Origin: Paraflavitalea sp. CAU 1676 | GTDB lineage: Bacteria > Bacteroidota > Bacteroidia > Chitinophagales > Chitinophagaceae | Length of the DNA: 64,000 bases | Reading direction: 5' to 3' | NCBI RefSeq assembly: GCF_029223285.1 | Contig: NZ_JARHUJ010000001.1 | Location: forward strand, 62,001 to 126,000 | Shown: one piece after another, positions 8,832 to 19,000 of the stretch | How the letters are laid out: each line of letters opens with the position of its first letter | Numbering within the stretch: position 1 is the stretch's first letter | Notes under the pieces: generated by a model | The model's database searches: none | What the model saw: only the letters and a program-made list of their open reading frames with translations | What the model was told of the DNA's origin: nothing | Position numbers and translations under genes: made by a program

Positions 8832-9287
8832 ATGAAAGCAATCTTTTTATCAATGCTAATTGTATCAATGATGAATACGCAAGCGCAGAAGAAATACAAC
8901 CCTCCTACCTTGTTCGATCCCACACCTTATGGATTTTCACACGTGGCAACCGTACCTGCAGGCTATCAACTCATATTGGTAGCCGGACAGGGCGGTGAAG
9001 AGAATACCGAAGGCAAACTAACGCCCGACTTCAGGACCCAGGTAAGGCAGGCCCTGCTGAATATTCAAAAAGCCCTGGCCCCTGAAAAGGTCACCATGGA
9101 TGATGTGGTCAAGGTAACGAGCCTCGTGGTTGACCACGACGAACAGCGCTTGCAGATCCTTATTGAAGAGTTCAAAAGAGTATGGCCCAAAAAGAATTTC
9201 CCCATCAATACGCTGATCCCCGTGCCGCGGCTAGCGATTACAGGAATGCTTTTTGAGTTGGAGGCGATGGCGATCAAAAAGCCATAA
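8832..9287 (+). CDS. RidA/YjgF family protein with an export signal
   Basis: A 151-residue protein with an N-terminal hydrophobic stretch MKAIFLSMLIVSMMNTQAQ that looks like a signal peptide, followed by a RidA-like fold (LILVAGQGG, VVKVTSLVVDHDE, PVPRL). Cytosolic RidA deaminates reactive enamines/imines formed in amino-acid metabolism. An exported copy is unusual, and its substrate is unknown. It follows the decarboxylase-like gene by 10 bp and probably shares its transcript. Confidence 0.75.
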   Translation: MKAIFLSMLIVSMMNTQAQKKYNPPTLFDPTPYGFSHVATVPAGYQLILVAGQGGEENTEGKLTPDFRTQVRQALLNIQKALAPEKVTMDDVVKVTSLVVDHDEQRLQILIEEFKRVWPKKNFPINTLIPVPRLAITGMLFELEAMAIKKP

Positions 9288-9412
9288 TGACCAGCAATAA
9301 AGTCAATAGCCGCCCAAACGCCGATGTGACCTGTAAAACGGACTGTGAGCCCCGGGACCGGATGTTTTTCCGGAGCTTCCGGCAGTCATTGTAAACCGAT
9401 CTCCAGCTAAAT

Positions 9413-10285
9413 GTGTTATTAAAAGTTATGATCACCGATTACCAAAAGGTCCTGTTCCCCTATGCTTACAATATACTGGGCTCGGCCGAAGATGCCAGAG
9501 ATGCCATCCAGGATACCTTGTCGCACTATATTGTAAAGCCAAGGGACGAAGTGGCGAACGAAAAGAACTACCTGATCAAATCGGTCATCAACCGTTCGAT
9601 ACAAATGAAGAAACAACAAAAACAGTTGGTGCCGGTAGAAGCGGTTTGGTTGCCTGAACCTATTGCTACCGACCTCCCGGCCATGAAGGGAGAGAACGAT
9701 GAGCTGGCACCCTTCGCCCTGCTGGCCCAATTGGAAGCGTTAAACCCGAAAGAGAGAGCCGTGTTTATCCTGAAGGAAGGATTCAATTATTCGCATGAGG
9801 ATATCGCCACGGTGCTGGATAGTACCACCGAGAACTCGCGGCAGTTGCTCACGCGGGCAAAGAACAAGTTGAAGAAAAAGGAACATCACTTTGTGCAGGA
9901 TTTCAAACAGGAAACGGCCACCGCTGTGGTCAGGAAGCTGTTGAACGCGATTCAACGGGAAGATGCTGAAGGCGTAGAGCGGCTGCTGGCCGAAGATGTT
10001 CAGTTCTATGCAGACGGCGGTAGAAATATGAAGCTGGTGGCGACCTATTGCGCAGGCCGGCAAGCCGTGCAGGACGTTATCACCGTGGTGTACCAGAAAT
10101 ACAATTATCAGCTGCGACAGGAATATGCGGTCGTCAATCATCAGCCGGCGGTGCTGTACTACAATGGGGAGCAATTGGTTTCCTGCCAGGTTTTTGAGAT
10201 CGAAGGGGAGAGCGTGATACGCATCGATGCCATCATTGATCCCGAAAAACTGAAGGGCCTGGCTGCCCAAAGAATTACGGAATAA
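9413..10285 (+). CDS. ECF41-type sigma factor with SnoaL-like C-terminal domain
   Basis: This 290-residue sigma factor has regions 2 (YNILGSAEDARDAIQD) and 4 (NPKERAVFILKEGFNYSHEDIA) and a C-terminal NTF2/SnoaL-like domain. It shows close versions of all three ECF41 signatures: WLPEP (79-83) in the linker, DGGRN (201-205) for DGGGK, and DPEKL (276-280) for NPDKL. In ECF41 the C-terminal domain acts as a built-in regulator instead of a separate anti-sigma factor, and none is seen here. The genomic neighbourhood (AhpD-like protein, RidA, DoxX, cupin) fits the usual ECF41 surroundings. The alternative start is ATG 9428, five codons in. Confidence 0.88.
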   Translation: MLLKVMITDYQKVLFPYAYNILGSAEDARDAIQDTLSHYIVKPRDEVANEKNYLIKSVINRSIQMKKQQKQLVPVEAVWLPEPIATDLPAMKGENDELAPFALLAQLEALNPKERAVFILKEGFNYSHEDIATVLDSTTENSRQLLTRAKNKLKKKEHHFVQDFKQETATAVVRKLLNAIQREDAEGVERLLAEDVQFYADGGRNMKLVATYCAGRQAVQDVITVVYQKYNYQLRQEYAVVNHQPAVLYYNGEQLVSCQVFEIEGESVIRIDAIIDPEKLKGLAAQRITE

Positions 10286-10402
10286 GACAGCGTCGTTTTG
10301 GTAAATTGGGTGGTCGTTTCAAGGCAGTGGCAAGAGGATATAGTGCGTCAACATAAAAGCAAACTGCCGTGTTCCGCATAGTGTCATTTGTCAATTCATA
10401 CT

Positions 10403-11191
10403 ATGGTATCTATTGAAAGAATAAGTAGCCAGTTGGTGTTGGGAGTACCCCAGCGTAAAATGAAATATGTGCTGGTATTATGCACAGGCGGCGTCATCGA
10501 CATGGTGGTTGATGAACAGCATTTCCGGCTTGCCGCCGGCGATGTGATCACCATTACTTCGGGTCAGGTACATTATTATTCTTCCATCGATAAAGCCCAG
10601 GGATTTATCCTGGAGTTTACGCTCGACTTCTTTTGCAAAGACGATAATGATGTGGAGTTGATCTTTCACAACGGCCTATTCTGTCATTTCGCTATGAATG
10701 AAGTAATACCGGTTGACCAGTCGCTGGTGGAAACTCAATTGGCGCTCATCGAAACAGAGCTCAATGAAAAACCCTATCAATACCTCATCTCCCTGCATAG
10801 CCGGATAGCCCTTATTCTGGTGGCCATCAACAGGGCCAAGGTGTCGCGGGGCGATGAGATCTGGAAGCCCGAAGCCTTGTTCCTCAAATACCTGGAGGCT
10901 GTGCGGGGTAATTTCGAACACAATTATTCCGTGGCAGACTTTGCTCAGATGCTGGGCACTACCGAAGTAAAGCTGAATGAGCTCTCCAAACTGCATTCCG
11001 GCAAAACAGCCCAGGCGGTGATCTTCGGACTGGTAACTGCCGAAGCCAAGCGCCTGCTGGTATACGGCGACCTCACGATCAAGGAAGTTGCCTACAAGTT
11101 GGGTTTCAACGACCCCTTCTATTTCTCCAATTTCTTTAAAAAACAAACCGACCTGTCGCCCAAGGTCTATAAAGAAAAGTTTGTGGGGTAG
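10403..11191 (+). CDS. AraC-family transcriptional regulator
   Basis: This 262-residue regulator has an N-terminal cupin-like sensing domain (VDEQHFRLAAGDVITITSGQ) and a C-terminal AraC DNA-binding domain with two helix-turn-helix units; the second contains the family signature IKEVAYKLGFNDPFYFSNFFKK. The inducer is unknown. The first ATG is at 10403; an upstream TTG at 10388 is in frame. It stands between the ECF41 gene and a DoxX gene on the same strand, so it may control the doxX-cupin pair. Confidence 0.87.
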   Translation: MVSIERISSQLVLGVPQRKMKYVLVLCTGGVIDMVVDEQHFRLAAGDVITITSGQVHYYSSIDKAQGFILEFTLDFFCKDDNDVELIFHNGLFCHFAMNEVIPVDQSLVETQLALIETELNEKPYQYLISLHSRIALILVAINRAKVSRGDEIWKPEALFLKYLEAVRGNFEHNYSVADFAQMLGTTEVKLNELSKLHSGKTAQAVIFGLVTAEAKRLLVYGDLTIKEVAYKLGFNDPFYFSNFFKKQTDLSPKVYKEKFVG

Positions 11192-11292
11192 CCCACGGAA
11201 ATTACATGCTTTTTGCAGGTTTCTCTATTCTTTGAGGGGGCTGTCCTGGTGAACTTTGTGTTGTCAATCATTCATCATTTAAACAGTACAAC

Positions 11293-11712
11293 ATGTTCAT
11301 TTATCAGGACTTAGCTTCCCTGCTATTGAGGCTCTCTTTGGGCGCTGGCTTCCTGTCGGCTGTAGCCAGCCGGCTGGGCTTATGGGGCAAACATTCTTCG
11401 GGCTGGACCAATTTCGTCAACTACACAGGCCAGGTCAACTCCTTTATGCCTGCCAGCATGATACCAACGCTGGCGGTGGTCGCCACGGCACTTGAGATGC
11501 TGTTGGGCATCCTGCTGCTCACAGGATTTAAGACCGGCTATGCGGCACTGGCGGCGGCCATACTTAGCCTGCTGTTTGCCATTGCCATGAGCATCTCCGC
11601 CGGCGTTAAAGATCCATTGGATTACTCTGTCTTTGCATTTAGTGCAGGCGCTTTTCTGTTGTCAACCCTACCGGCTCACAAATGGAGTATCGATCAATTA
11701 ATCGCTCAATAA
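11293..11712 (+). CDS. DoxX-family membrane protein
   Basis: A 139-residue protein with about four hydrophobic helices (around 8-25, 54-72, 80-95 and 106-124) typical of the DoxX/DoxD family. Such proteins sit in the inner membrane, and some are linked to thiol or oxidative-stress functions; the precise role here is not known. Its 3' end is followed after 8 bp by the cupin gene, so the two form a small operon behind the AraC regulator. Confidence 0.75.
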   Translation: MFIYQDLASLLLRLSLGAGFLSAVASRLGLWGKHSSGWTNFVNYTGQVNSFMPASMIPTLAVVATALEMLLGILLLTGFKTGYAALAAAILSLLFAIAMSISAGVKDPLDYSVFAFSAGAFLLSTLPAHKWSIDQLIAQ

Positions 11713-11720
11713 GCTATCTA

Positions 11721-12089
11721 ATGGAAAACATTACCTGGAGCACGAATATAGAAGACCACATCGTGCGCAACAACAATAGACAATGGCAGCCTTTGATAGA
11801 AAAGGGCATACATTATGAAGGGGTGTATGTCATTTCCCTTCACTATGATCAAAGAAAGGAAAGGTCAACCACCATACTCCTTAAGTTTGAAGCGGGTGCC
11901 ATTTACCCTTACCACAACCACCCGGCGGGCGAAGAGATCTTTGTACTGAATGGCGAAGCTATTCTGGAAGAGGCTACGCTAGGCGAAGGAGACTACCTCT
12001 ACACGCCGCCCGGATTCAAACACTCCGTACGCTCCCAGACAGGGTGCACCTTGTTGCTGAATATTCCGGAAGAGGTGGAGATACTGTAG
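11721..12089 (+). CDS. Cupin-domain protein (ChrR-like)
   Basis: A 122-residue single-cupin protein. The metal-binding cupin motif 1 is visible as YHNHPAGEEIFVLNGE and motif 2 as GDYLYTPPGFKHSV, so His and Glu ligands for a metal ion are present. It resembles the C-terminal cupin of ChrR-type anti-sigma factors but lacks the N-terminal sigma-binding part, so it is unlikely to be an anti-sigma factor. The ATG at 11721 lies 8 bp after the doxX stop; an earlier ATG at 11682 would overlap doxX. Function unknown, possibly a small-molecule dioxygenase or sensor. Confidence 0.78.
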   Translation: MENITWSTNIEDHIVRNNNRQWQPLIEKGIHYEGVYVISLHYDQRKERSTTILLKFEAGAIYPYHNHPAGEEIFVLNGEAILEEATLGEGDYLYTPPGFKHSVRSQTGCTLLLNIPEEVEIL

Positions 12090-12098
12090 CGGGCGCTT

Positions 12099-12938
12099 TT
12101 ACCAGCCCGTTACCAGTAACCTGCTGGCCCCTTTGATGCCACAATGCTGATACTTGTCGTAAGCCTTAGCTGCGCGCTGCCTGACCTGCTCAGGCGATTC
12201 TTTGGCCAGCCAGCTTGCAATGGCCGCTTCCAGCGTATAGGCCTCGGGGCTCATCAGGCCGGTGCTCCACAACAAAGGCGTTGCGCCCGATTGACGAATA
12301 CCCTCGTTAAAGAACCGCTTGCTGATGCAGGCCAGTATGACCGTTTCCCGCTTAGCTGTATGGGCCGATGAAGGATAATTGGATAGCGAAAAGTCCATCA
12401 GGCCATCGTGTCCCGTATAGGCGATCAACTGCGCCGAACCGCCAATGCCAATGGTGTCGCCTTCAACGACCAATCGTTGATGGGCACGGCCTGCCGCAGC
12501 CTTGAAGAAATCGATGGTGCAGGATTTGATGGCGGCGCCATCATATGCATCGGCCACCAGCCAGGCATTTTGTGTCTTGTGTTTGAATACACAACGTTCA
12601 AGTATTTGGGGGGCCACATCTTTGATATTGCTGACCATCTTCCAATGTGCCTGTTTTCTGAAGTAGCCTTTTACACCGCCGGCGCAACCCCAGTACAGGT
12701 TATTGGCCGGGTCTTGTCCGTTGCCGATCGCAGCAGGTACCGGTACGATGCCCTGGTTCTTATTATCGCATAAGGCTACATAGACATGGATCACTTTCGC
12801 GGTATTGGGAAAGAGGCTGTCGGAAGTTGCTATCTGGTTGGCTGCCGGTATAATAGCATGGCCTGCATCAGCGGGTGTACCCCGTTGTTTGCAGGCCATG
12901 GTCAGGAAAAGGACAATATAGAGTCGCATCTTCAACAA
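12099..12938 (-). CDS. Putative lipoprotein of unknown function
   Basis: A 279-residue protein with a lipoprotein signal ending in LTMAC (Cys16). I do not recognise the family with confidence. The body contains conserved-looking segments (HVYVALCDNKNQGIVPVP, NNLYWGCAGGV, TIDFFKAAAG, LIAYTGHDGLMDFSL) and a Cys near each of several turns. The C-terminal part (TPLLWSTGLMSPEAYTLEAAIASWL) suggests a globular extracytoplasmic domain. It ends only 9 bp from the convergent cupin gene and is the last gene on the minus strand before the GH30 locus, 153 bp away, so it may be its own unit. Confidence 0.6.
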   Translation of the reverse strand: MLKMRLYIVLFLTMACKQRGTPADAGHAIIPAANQIATSDSLFPNTAKVIHVYVALCDNKNQGIVPVPAAIGNGQDPANNLYWGCAGGVKGYFRKQAHWKMVSNIKDVAPQILERCVFKHKTQNAWLVADAYDGAAIKSCTIDFFKAAAGRAHQRLVVEGDTIGIGGSAQLIAYTGHDGLMDFSLSNYPSSAHTAKRETVILACISKRFFNEGIRQSGATPLLWSTGLMSPEAYTLEAAIASWLAKESPEQVRQRAAKAYDKYQHCGIKGASRLLVTGW

Positions 12939-13091
12939 GATGCAGTACGTTCAAAATTGCATACGGCGGTCCAGGCTTTTTTTTTGAGAACCAGCCTGCT
13001 TGCTACGGGAGGCGATTACCAACGGCGATCGACCTGTGGCGCCTACCCACGGGACTTGCTGTAGGGCGTACCCTGTCGGTGCCTGCGCCCT

Positions 13092-14534
13092 CTACCACAC
13101 ATATGTTCCCACCGAACCCGCAGCCAGTGAGTGGCTCACCCATTTACCCTTGTAGCGGATATTGAAGGTTTCGGGACTATTGCCGTCGTTAGATACGATC
13201 AGCACCTTTTTACCAGCCGGTGTAAGGAAAGCTACATTTTGCAGGTTGCCGGCAATATTGCTGGCAATGCGTACCGAGCCCGCTGGTACTAACTTCGAGG
13301 CATGAGCTACGATATAATAAGCCACGTTGCGCGTAATGCTTCCCCCAATCGTAAGAGCGCCCTTACAGGTAGTGCAGCCTCCCGGCGTATGCGGACCATA
13401 AGAAGCGTCGTTGGCCAGGTTCCATTCCAGCGCCACCCGGCTCCAGTTGCGCGTAGCGCCCACGATCACATTTTTCAGGTGCCACTTGAGGTCGCCGCCG
13501 AAATTGCCATTAGAGGCGGTGTATTGTTCCGTGAAATAAACATGTTTGTCGGGGTGTGCATTGTGTACCTGCGAAAGCGTGTTGATATCGCCTTCATACA
13601 GATGAAAGGCACTACCGTTTACAAATGCCTTAGCTGCTGCGTCGTTGAGGATCGCCAGCGGATAATCGGGCCGGTTACAATTGTGATCGTACACGATGAT
13701 CTTAGTGGCGAGGCTAGCCGTCTGAAAAGCAGGCCCCAGGTTGTTCTTGATGAAGGCGGCCTGTTGCTCGGCCGTCATGTACAAACTGGGGTTATTGCCC
13801 GGATGCAAAGGTTCATTCTGAGGGGTAATCGCATCGATCGTAATGCCCTCCGCCTTCATGGCCTGTATATACTTTACGAAGTATTTAGCATACACCTCGT
13901 AGTACTCGGGCTTGAGACTTCCGCCTACAGAGAGGCCATTGTCTTTCATCCACACCGGCGGGCTCCAGGGGGTAGCCAGGAACTTTATGGCCGGATTGAT
14001 CGCGACGATCTCTTTCAATAATGGGATCAGTTCAGTCTTATCGGGGCTGAGGCTGAATTGGGCCAGTGTTGGATCAGTTTGGCCGGCCGGCATATCATCA
14101 TAACTATACACCGAGGCGCTGAGGTCCGAGGCCCCGATGCTGAGGCGCAGGTAACTGATGCTGATGGAGTTTTCCTGGTTGCCGAATAACTCCTTCAGCA
14201 AATTGCTTTTATCCGTTGCACTCAGGCGGTTGATCACATAGGCGCTGCCGCTGGTAAGCGTATACCCAAAACCGTCGATGGTTTGGAATTGCTGCGTGCT
14301 GTCTACGTCGATATTGGTAAAGGCATTGGCATTGGTACCAAATGTAAGTACCACCGTTTGCTTTTGTAGCAAGGCCTGCTGATCGCCGGTAGTGATCCAG
14401 GCGGCTACATCGGGATTGCCGGCTGGCGGGTTGGGCTGCGGCGTAGAGCCACCGCCGTCATCTCCCTTTTTACCGCCACAGCTGCAACTGGTGAGGCAGG
14501 TAACAAGTACAATAGACCATAATCTGAATGGCAT
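13092..14534 (-). CDS. GH30 glycoside hydrolase, lipoprotein
   Basis: This 480-residue enzyme has a lipoprotein signal (lipobox LTSC, Cys17) and a Gly/Pro-rich spacer. A GH30 fold follows: DGFGYTLTSGSA near 87-97, SPPVWMKDNG, acid/base Glu241 in TPQNEPL, and nucleophile Glu336 in FTEQYT, with a C-terminal beta-domain. GH30 covers glucosylceramidases, beta-1,6-glucanases and xylanases; the overall layout is closest to the glucosylceramidase/beta-1,6-glucanase subfamilies, but the substrate is not decided by sequence reading. As the last gene of a sigma-FecR-SusC-SusD set it is likely the surface endo-enzyme feeding that transporter. Confidence 0.87.
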   Translation of the reverse strand: MPFRLWSIVLVTCLTSCSCGGKKGDDGGGSTPQPNPPAGNPDVAAWITTGDQQALLQKQTVVLTFGTNANAFTNIDVDSTQQFQTIDGFGYTLTSGSAYVINRLSATDKSNLLKELFGNQENSISISYLRLSIGASDLSASVYSYDDMPAGQTDPTLAQFSLSPDKTELIPLLKEIVAINPAIKFLATPWSPPVWMKDNGLSVGGSLKPEYYEVYAKYFVKYIQAMKAEGITIDAITPQNEPLHPGNNPSLYMTAEQQAAFIKNNLGPAFQTASLATKIIVYDHNCNRPDYPLAILNDAAAKAFVNGSAFHLYEGDINTLSQVHNAHPDKHVYFTEQYTASNGNFGGDLKWHLKNVIVGATRNWSRVALEWNLANDASYGPHTPGGCTTCKGALTIGGSITRNVAYYIVAHASKLVPAGSVRIASNIAGNLQNVAFLTPAGKKVLIVSNDGNSPETFNIRYKGKWVSHSLAAGSVGTYVW

Positions 14535-14623
14535 GTGACGATAATGTTTGATTGGTCAAATAGGAAGGCGGGACCTGTCGATACCCGCCTTCCTGAAAGT
14601 TGATAGTTGCGCCTCGGCGCCTC

Positions 14624-16021
14624 TTATTTATTGATATTCGGGTTCCGGTCTACTTCATCCTGTGAAATGGGGAAATAGAGTTCTTCGGCAGTAACGTTGT
14701 AATTGAGGGCATTTCCATTGCCATCTACCTGTGCATTCATCACCGCAACGGCGCGGCCGGTACGGATCAGGTCATACATCCGGTGGCCTTCGAAGGCGAG
14801 CTCCAGCTGACGTTCTTTCTCTACGGCCAGTCTTAAAGCAGCCTGCGTAGTGGCAGGCGTATTACCGAGCCCAACACGCTTCCTGATCTTGTTGATATAG
14901 AACTGCGCGCCGGTGGCATTGTCCAGCTGGTTCAGCTCGGTCAACGCCTCTGCTTTCAGCAACAGAATGTCGGCATACCGTATACGGAAGGTATGGCTCT
15001 TGGCATCTGCGTCGCGGTATTTGTAGATCACCGGTGTAGGCTTGGGCCAGTAGTCATCAGTCCAGGAGGGCGTAACGTAGGTAACGCTGGCGTTCTTCCT
15101 CACCAGATCACCTTCAGCCTCCCAGGCTTTCACGACGGTGTGAGAAGGGATGTTGAACTTCTTCCAGTCGCCCCACATGAAGGGCGTATTCATGCCGGTG
15201 AGCCAGTTTTGACGCACACTACCGTCATACTGCGTTTCCCAGATAGATTCGATACTGTTGATGGTAGCTGTGAGGTATAGGTCGGCGAAATTGGGAAGCA
15301 GGTCATAACCCAGTGCCGTTACGGCATCGCAATATTGCACCACCTTGCTCCAGTCTGGATTGGGCTTCTGGGCATAGGCTTTGGCCAATAAAGCATTGAC
15401 AGTTCCCTTAGTGATGATCGTTTTGTCAGTCGATTTTTCACGCACTTTCGGCAGCGCAAATTCGAGGTCTTTGATGATCTGGGCGTATACCGAGTCGGCC
15501 GGCTTTTTTGTCGGGAACATTTCTGTTACCGCACCTGGTACACCGAGTATAATGGGCAATTCTTTCCAGATTCTGATGGCGTTGAAATAATGCCAGGCAC
15601 GCAGGAAAGAGGCTTCGCCCAGTATCTGCTGGCGGCGTTCCTCGGTAAGGTTGCGATCCTGGATCGTTGGGACAAACGACAACACGATGTTGGCGTTCTT
15701 GATGTCGGTAAACAGGTAACGCCAGTCGCGCTTAACGTTGCCGTTGCTGGCATTGACCGTGTATTTGTCAATACTGAAGTTGGCAGCATTGTCGCCCCCG
15801 GCATAGGCATTATCGGCCATTACATCGCCGTTGACCAGGAAGTCGAGGGTGTAATATTCATCATAGAGGTCGCCGTAGGCGCCGTTGAGCAGGGGCTCCG
15901 CGGTTACCTCATTCGGCAGTGCATCGGAGATGGGTTCTTTATCGAGAAAGTCTTTTGTACAGGAGGTGAAGCTGGCAATGCCCATCAACCCTGCTGCAAT
16001 GTATAATGTGAAGCGTTTCAT
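14624..16021 (-). CDS. SusD/RagB glycan-binding outer-membrane lipoprotein
   Basis: A 465-residue SusD-like protein with a lipobox SFTSC (Cys21) and the TPR-rich SusD fold (FLDKEPISD near the start, LNGAYGDLYD, RAWHYFNAIRIWKELPI, and the C-terminal RIRYADILLLKAEAL and FEGHRMYDLIRTG blocks). SusD proteins sit on the cell surface as the lid of the SusC channel and capture oligosaccharides. The gene begins 24 bp after the SusC gene, so they are cotranscribed. The start at 16021 begins the signal peptide; an upstream ATG at 16033 adds four residues. Confidence 0.93.
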   Translation of the reverse strand: MKRFTLYIAAGLMGIASFTSCTKDFLDKEPISDALPNEVTAEPLLNGAYGDLYDEYYTLDFLVNGDVMADNAYAGGDNAANFSIDKYTVNASNGNVKRDWRYLFTDIKNANIVLSFVPTIQDRNLTEERRQQILGEASFLRAWHYFNAIRIWKELPIILGVPGAVTEMFPTKKPADSVYAQIIKDLEFALPKVREKSTDKTIITKGTVNALLAKAYAQKPNPDWSKVVQYCDAVTALGYDLLPNFADLYLTATINSIESIWETQYDGSVRQNWLTGMNTPFMWGDWKKFNIPSHTVVKAWEAEGDLVRKNASVTYVTPSWTDDYWPKPTPVIYKYRDADAKSHTFRIRYADILLLKAEALTELNQLDNATGAQFYINKIRKRVGLGNTPATTQAALRLAVEKERQLELAFEGHRMYDLIRTGRAVAVMNAQVDGNGNALNYNVTAEELYFPISQDEVDRNPNINK

Positions 16022-16045
16022 AGCTTTTTGCATTAGGTGTTTAAA

Positions 16046-19000
16046 TTAGAAATCGGCACTGATGCCAAAAATGAAGGTCCTTGACTGCGGATACGTTCCG
16101 TAGTCGATACCCATGGCAGGCCCGTTGGGGTTGTTCTGGCTAACTTCCGGATCGAATCCTGAATAGTTCGTGATGGTAAACAGGTTCTGACCGGTTACAT
16201 ACAGGTTAAGCCGGCTAAACCCTGCTTTTTGTATCAGGTTGTTGCTGAACTTATAGCTCAGGGTGAGGGCTTTGAGGCGCAGGTACGAGCCATCTTCGAT
16301 GAAGCGTGATGATACAATACTATTGTAGTTATTGTCGTATCCCGCTGGTGCACCGGCCGATCCGCCCGTGGCACGAGGTATATCGGTCGTTTGGCCAGCC
16401 GAAGTCCATCTTCTCAACACATTGGTGCTTTGGTTCTTCGAGTCGTACATCCCTTCCGTTTCAATGCGCGATGCATTGAAGACATCGTTGCCCTGAATGC
16501 CCTGGAAGAATACATTCAGCTCGAAGTTTTTGTAGCTGACGGTATTCGTAAGTCCGTAAATGAAATCGGGCTGGGCATATCCGATGAAAGTACGGTCGCC
16601 GTCACTGAGGCCACCGCTTTTGTCGAGGTCGGCATACTTCATCATACCAGTAGCGGGGTCTACGCCTTCCGCCACATAACCATAGAACGAGCCCAGGGCC
16701 TTGCCGGGCATGGCGAGGATCGCATTGTCTCTTTCATAGACACCGCCATAAGGAATGCTTTTGCTGAATTCACCCAGGCTGGTAATCTTATTTCTGTTGA
16801 ACGAAATATTACCATTGATATTCCAGCGTACGGATTTACTGTTGATAGCAACGGCATTAACGGTAAGCTCTATTCCCTTGTTCTCGATGGCACCTACGTT
16901 ATAGGTTTGGGCCGAATAACCCGAAGAGGGTGGTGGTTCAACAGCTACCAGCAGGTCTTTGGTCTTTTTGATATAACCGTCGATGGTAACGCTCAGCCGG
17001 TTGTTGAAGAAGCTCGCGTCGATACCTACGTTGGTTTGTTCGGTCTTCTCCCAGGTGAGTCCTTCTTTGGGCAGGTTGCTGAAGGTAAAGCCACCTGCGC
17101 CATTGGGGTTGAAGATGCCGTAATAATCATAATCTCCAATACCGTCATTACCGGTTTGGCCCCAGCCGACCCGCAATTTAAGATCGTTGAACACGCGGTT
17201 GTTATCCATGAAACCTTCATTGCTGATCCGCCACGCGGCTGATAGGGAGGGGAAGAGCCCCCAACGCTCATCTTCCGAAAAACGGGAAGAACCGTCGTAG
17301 CGAAGATTGGTCTGCAAGAGGTATTTGTCCTTGTACGAATAGTTGATCCTGCCCAGGTAAGAACGTTTGCTCCACTGCGACATCGTAGTAGGCATGCTGA
17401 TGCGCAGGCGGGCTGCATTCAACGTGCCAACGGCGCCATTGGGGAAATCCCTGCCTTCGGCATAGCTGTATTTGTAATCACTTTCCTGCATGGTATGACC
17501 CACCAGTACGGCCAGCGTATTGTCGCCGAAATTCTTGGTATAGTTCAAAGTATTTTCCCATAGCCATACAAATCGTTGGGTAGAGGAGGTGTAACCAACT
17601 CCTTTTACAGAGCGGCCATAGTCGGTCATGTACGGATCCTGGAACTTGTCCCAGCGGGAGCTTTGTGATTCGATACCGAAATTGGAACGGAAGTTCAGTC
17701 CGCTGGTGATCCTGAAGTCAGCGAGGATGTTGCCGATCACGCGGTTCTCAACGCTCTTTTGTTCGGCGCCGTAAGCCATCGCGATGGGGTTTTCCCAGCT
17801 GCCCTGGTTAACATTGGAGGTATACGTACCATCAGGTTTATATATGCCTAAGGTGGGTGGTGAGCTGAGGGTGGAGAGGATGGTTCCGCCGCGGGCGCCA
17901 CCGGCATTATCGGTAATGTCTACAAACTCCGATCTCAGGTAACTGAGATTGGTACCGATATTGAGCCAGTCCTTTACCTTATTATCGAGGTTAACGCGTA
18001 CTGAGTAACGATCGTAATCAGCAGGTGCTACCACGCCTTGTTGCTTTTGATAACCGCCGGAAATGTAATAGCGATTGCCTGCAGTGCCTCCGGATGCTGC
18101 CACCTGTATATTTTGTTCTTTGCCGGTATGGAAGGCTACATCCTGCCAGTCGGTGTTGTTGTTGTTGGGATCGGTGTAACCCATCGACTTAATGAGGTCA
18201 AGGTACTGATCACGATCGAGCACATCGATCCGCTTAGCGAATGTAGAGAAGCCCGTATAGGCGTTCACGGTTAATTTGGTTTTACCCGATGCTCCTTTCT
18301 TGGTTGTTACGAGTACCACCCCATTGGCGCCACTCGCGCCATAGATGGCGGCGGAAGAAGCATCTTTCAATACCGAGAAGCTCTCGATATCGGAAGGGTT
18401 AATGAAGTCGATGGAAGGCACGATGACTCCATCTACAACGTATAATGGATCATTTTTGGCGGAGAGGGAAGTATTACCCCGCACGCTAACGGTGAGTCCC
18501 CAGCCTGGCTTACCGGAAGAAGCAAACACGTTCACCCCGGCAGCCTGACCCTGCAGGCCGGCAGCGGCACTGACGATTGGCCGGTTCTCGAAGTCGGAGG
18601 CTTTAATGGTCGATACAGCACCGGTAATATCCTTTTTACGCTGACTGCCATAACCCACCACCACCACCTGGTCGAGCGGTTGGTCGGAAGGAGCGAGCTC
18701 AACGTTCACCACGTTTTGGGCGTTCACGGCCACTTCTTTGTCGAGGTAGCCGATGTAAGTAAATTTCAGCGTTGCTTTTTCATCGGCCGTGATACTGTAC
18801 TCACCGGCATTGTTGGTAGAAGTACCGGCGGCGGTGCCTTTTACCTGCACCGATACGCCAAACAGCGGTTCATTGTTGGGCCCGGTTACTTTACCTGTAA
18901 CACGGATATCCTGCCGCTCGTTGGTTCGTGATACGATCGCAATCAGGTTATTGTCCAGCAACTTGTAAGTGAGGTCGGTATTGGACAGGATCTTATCGAG

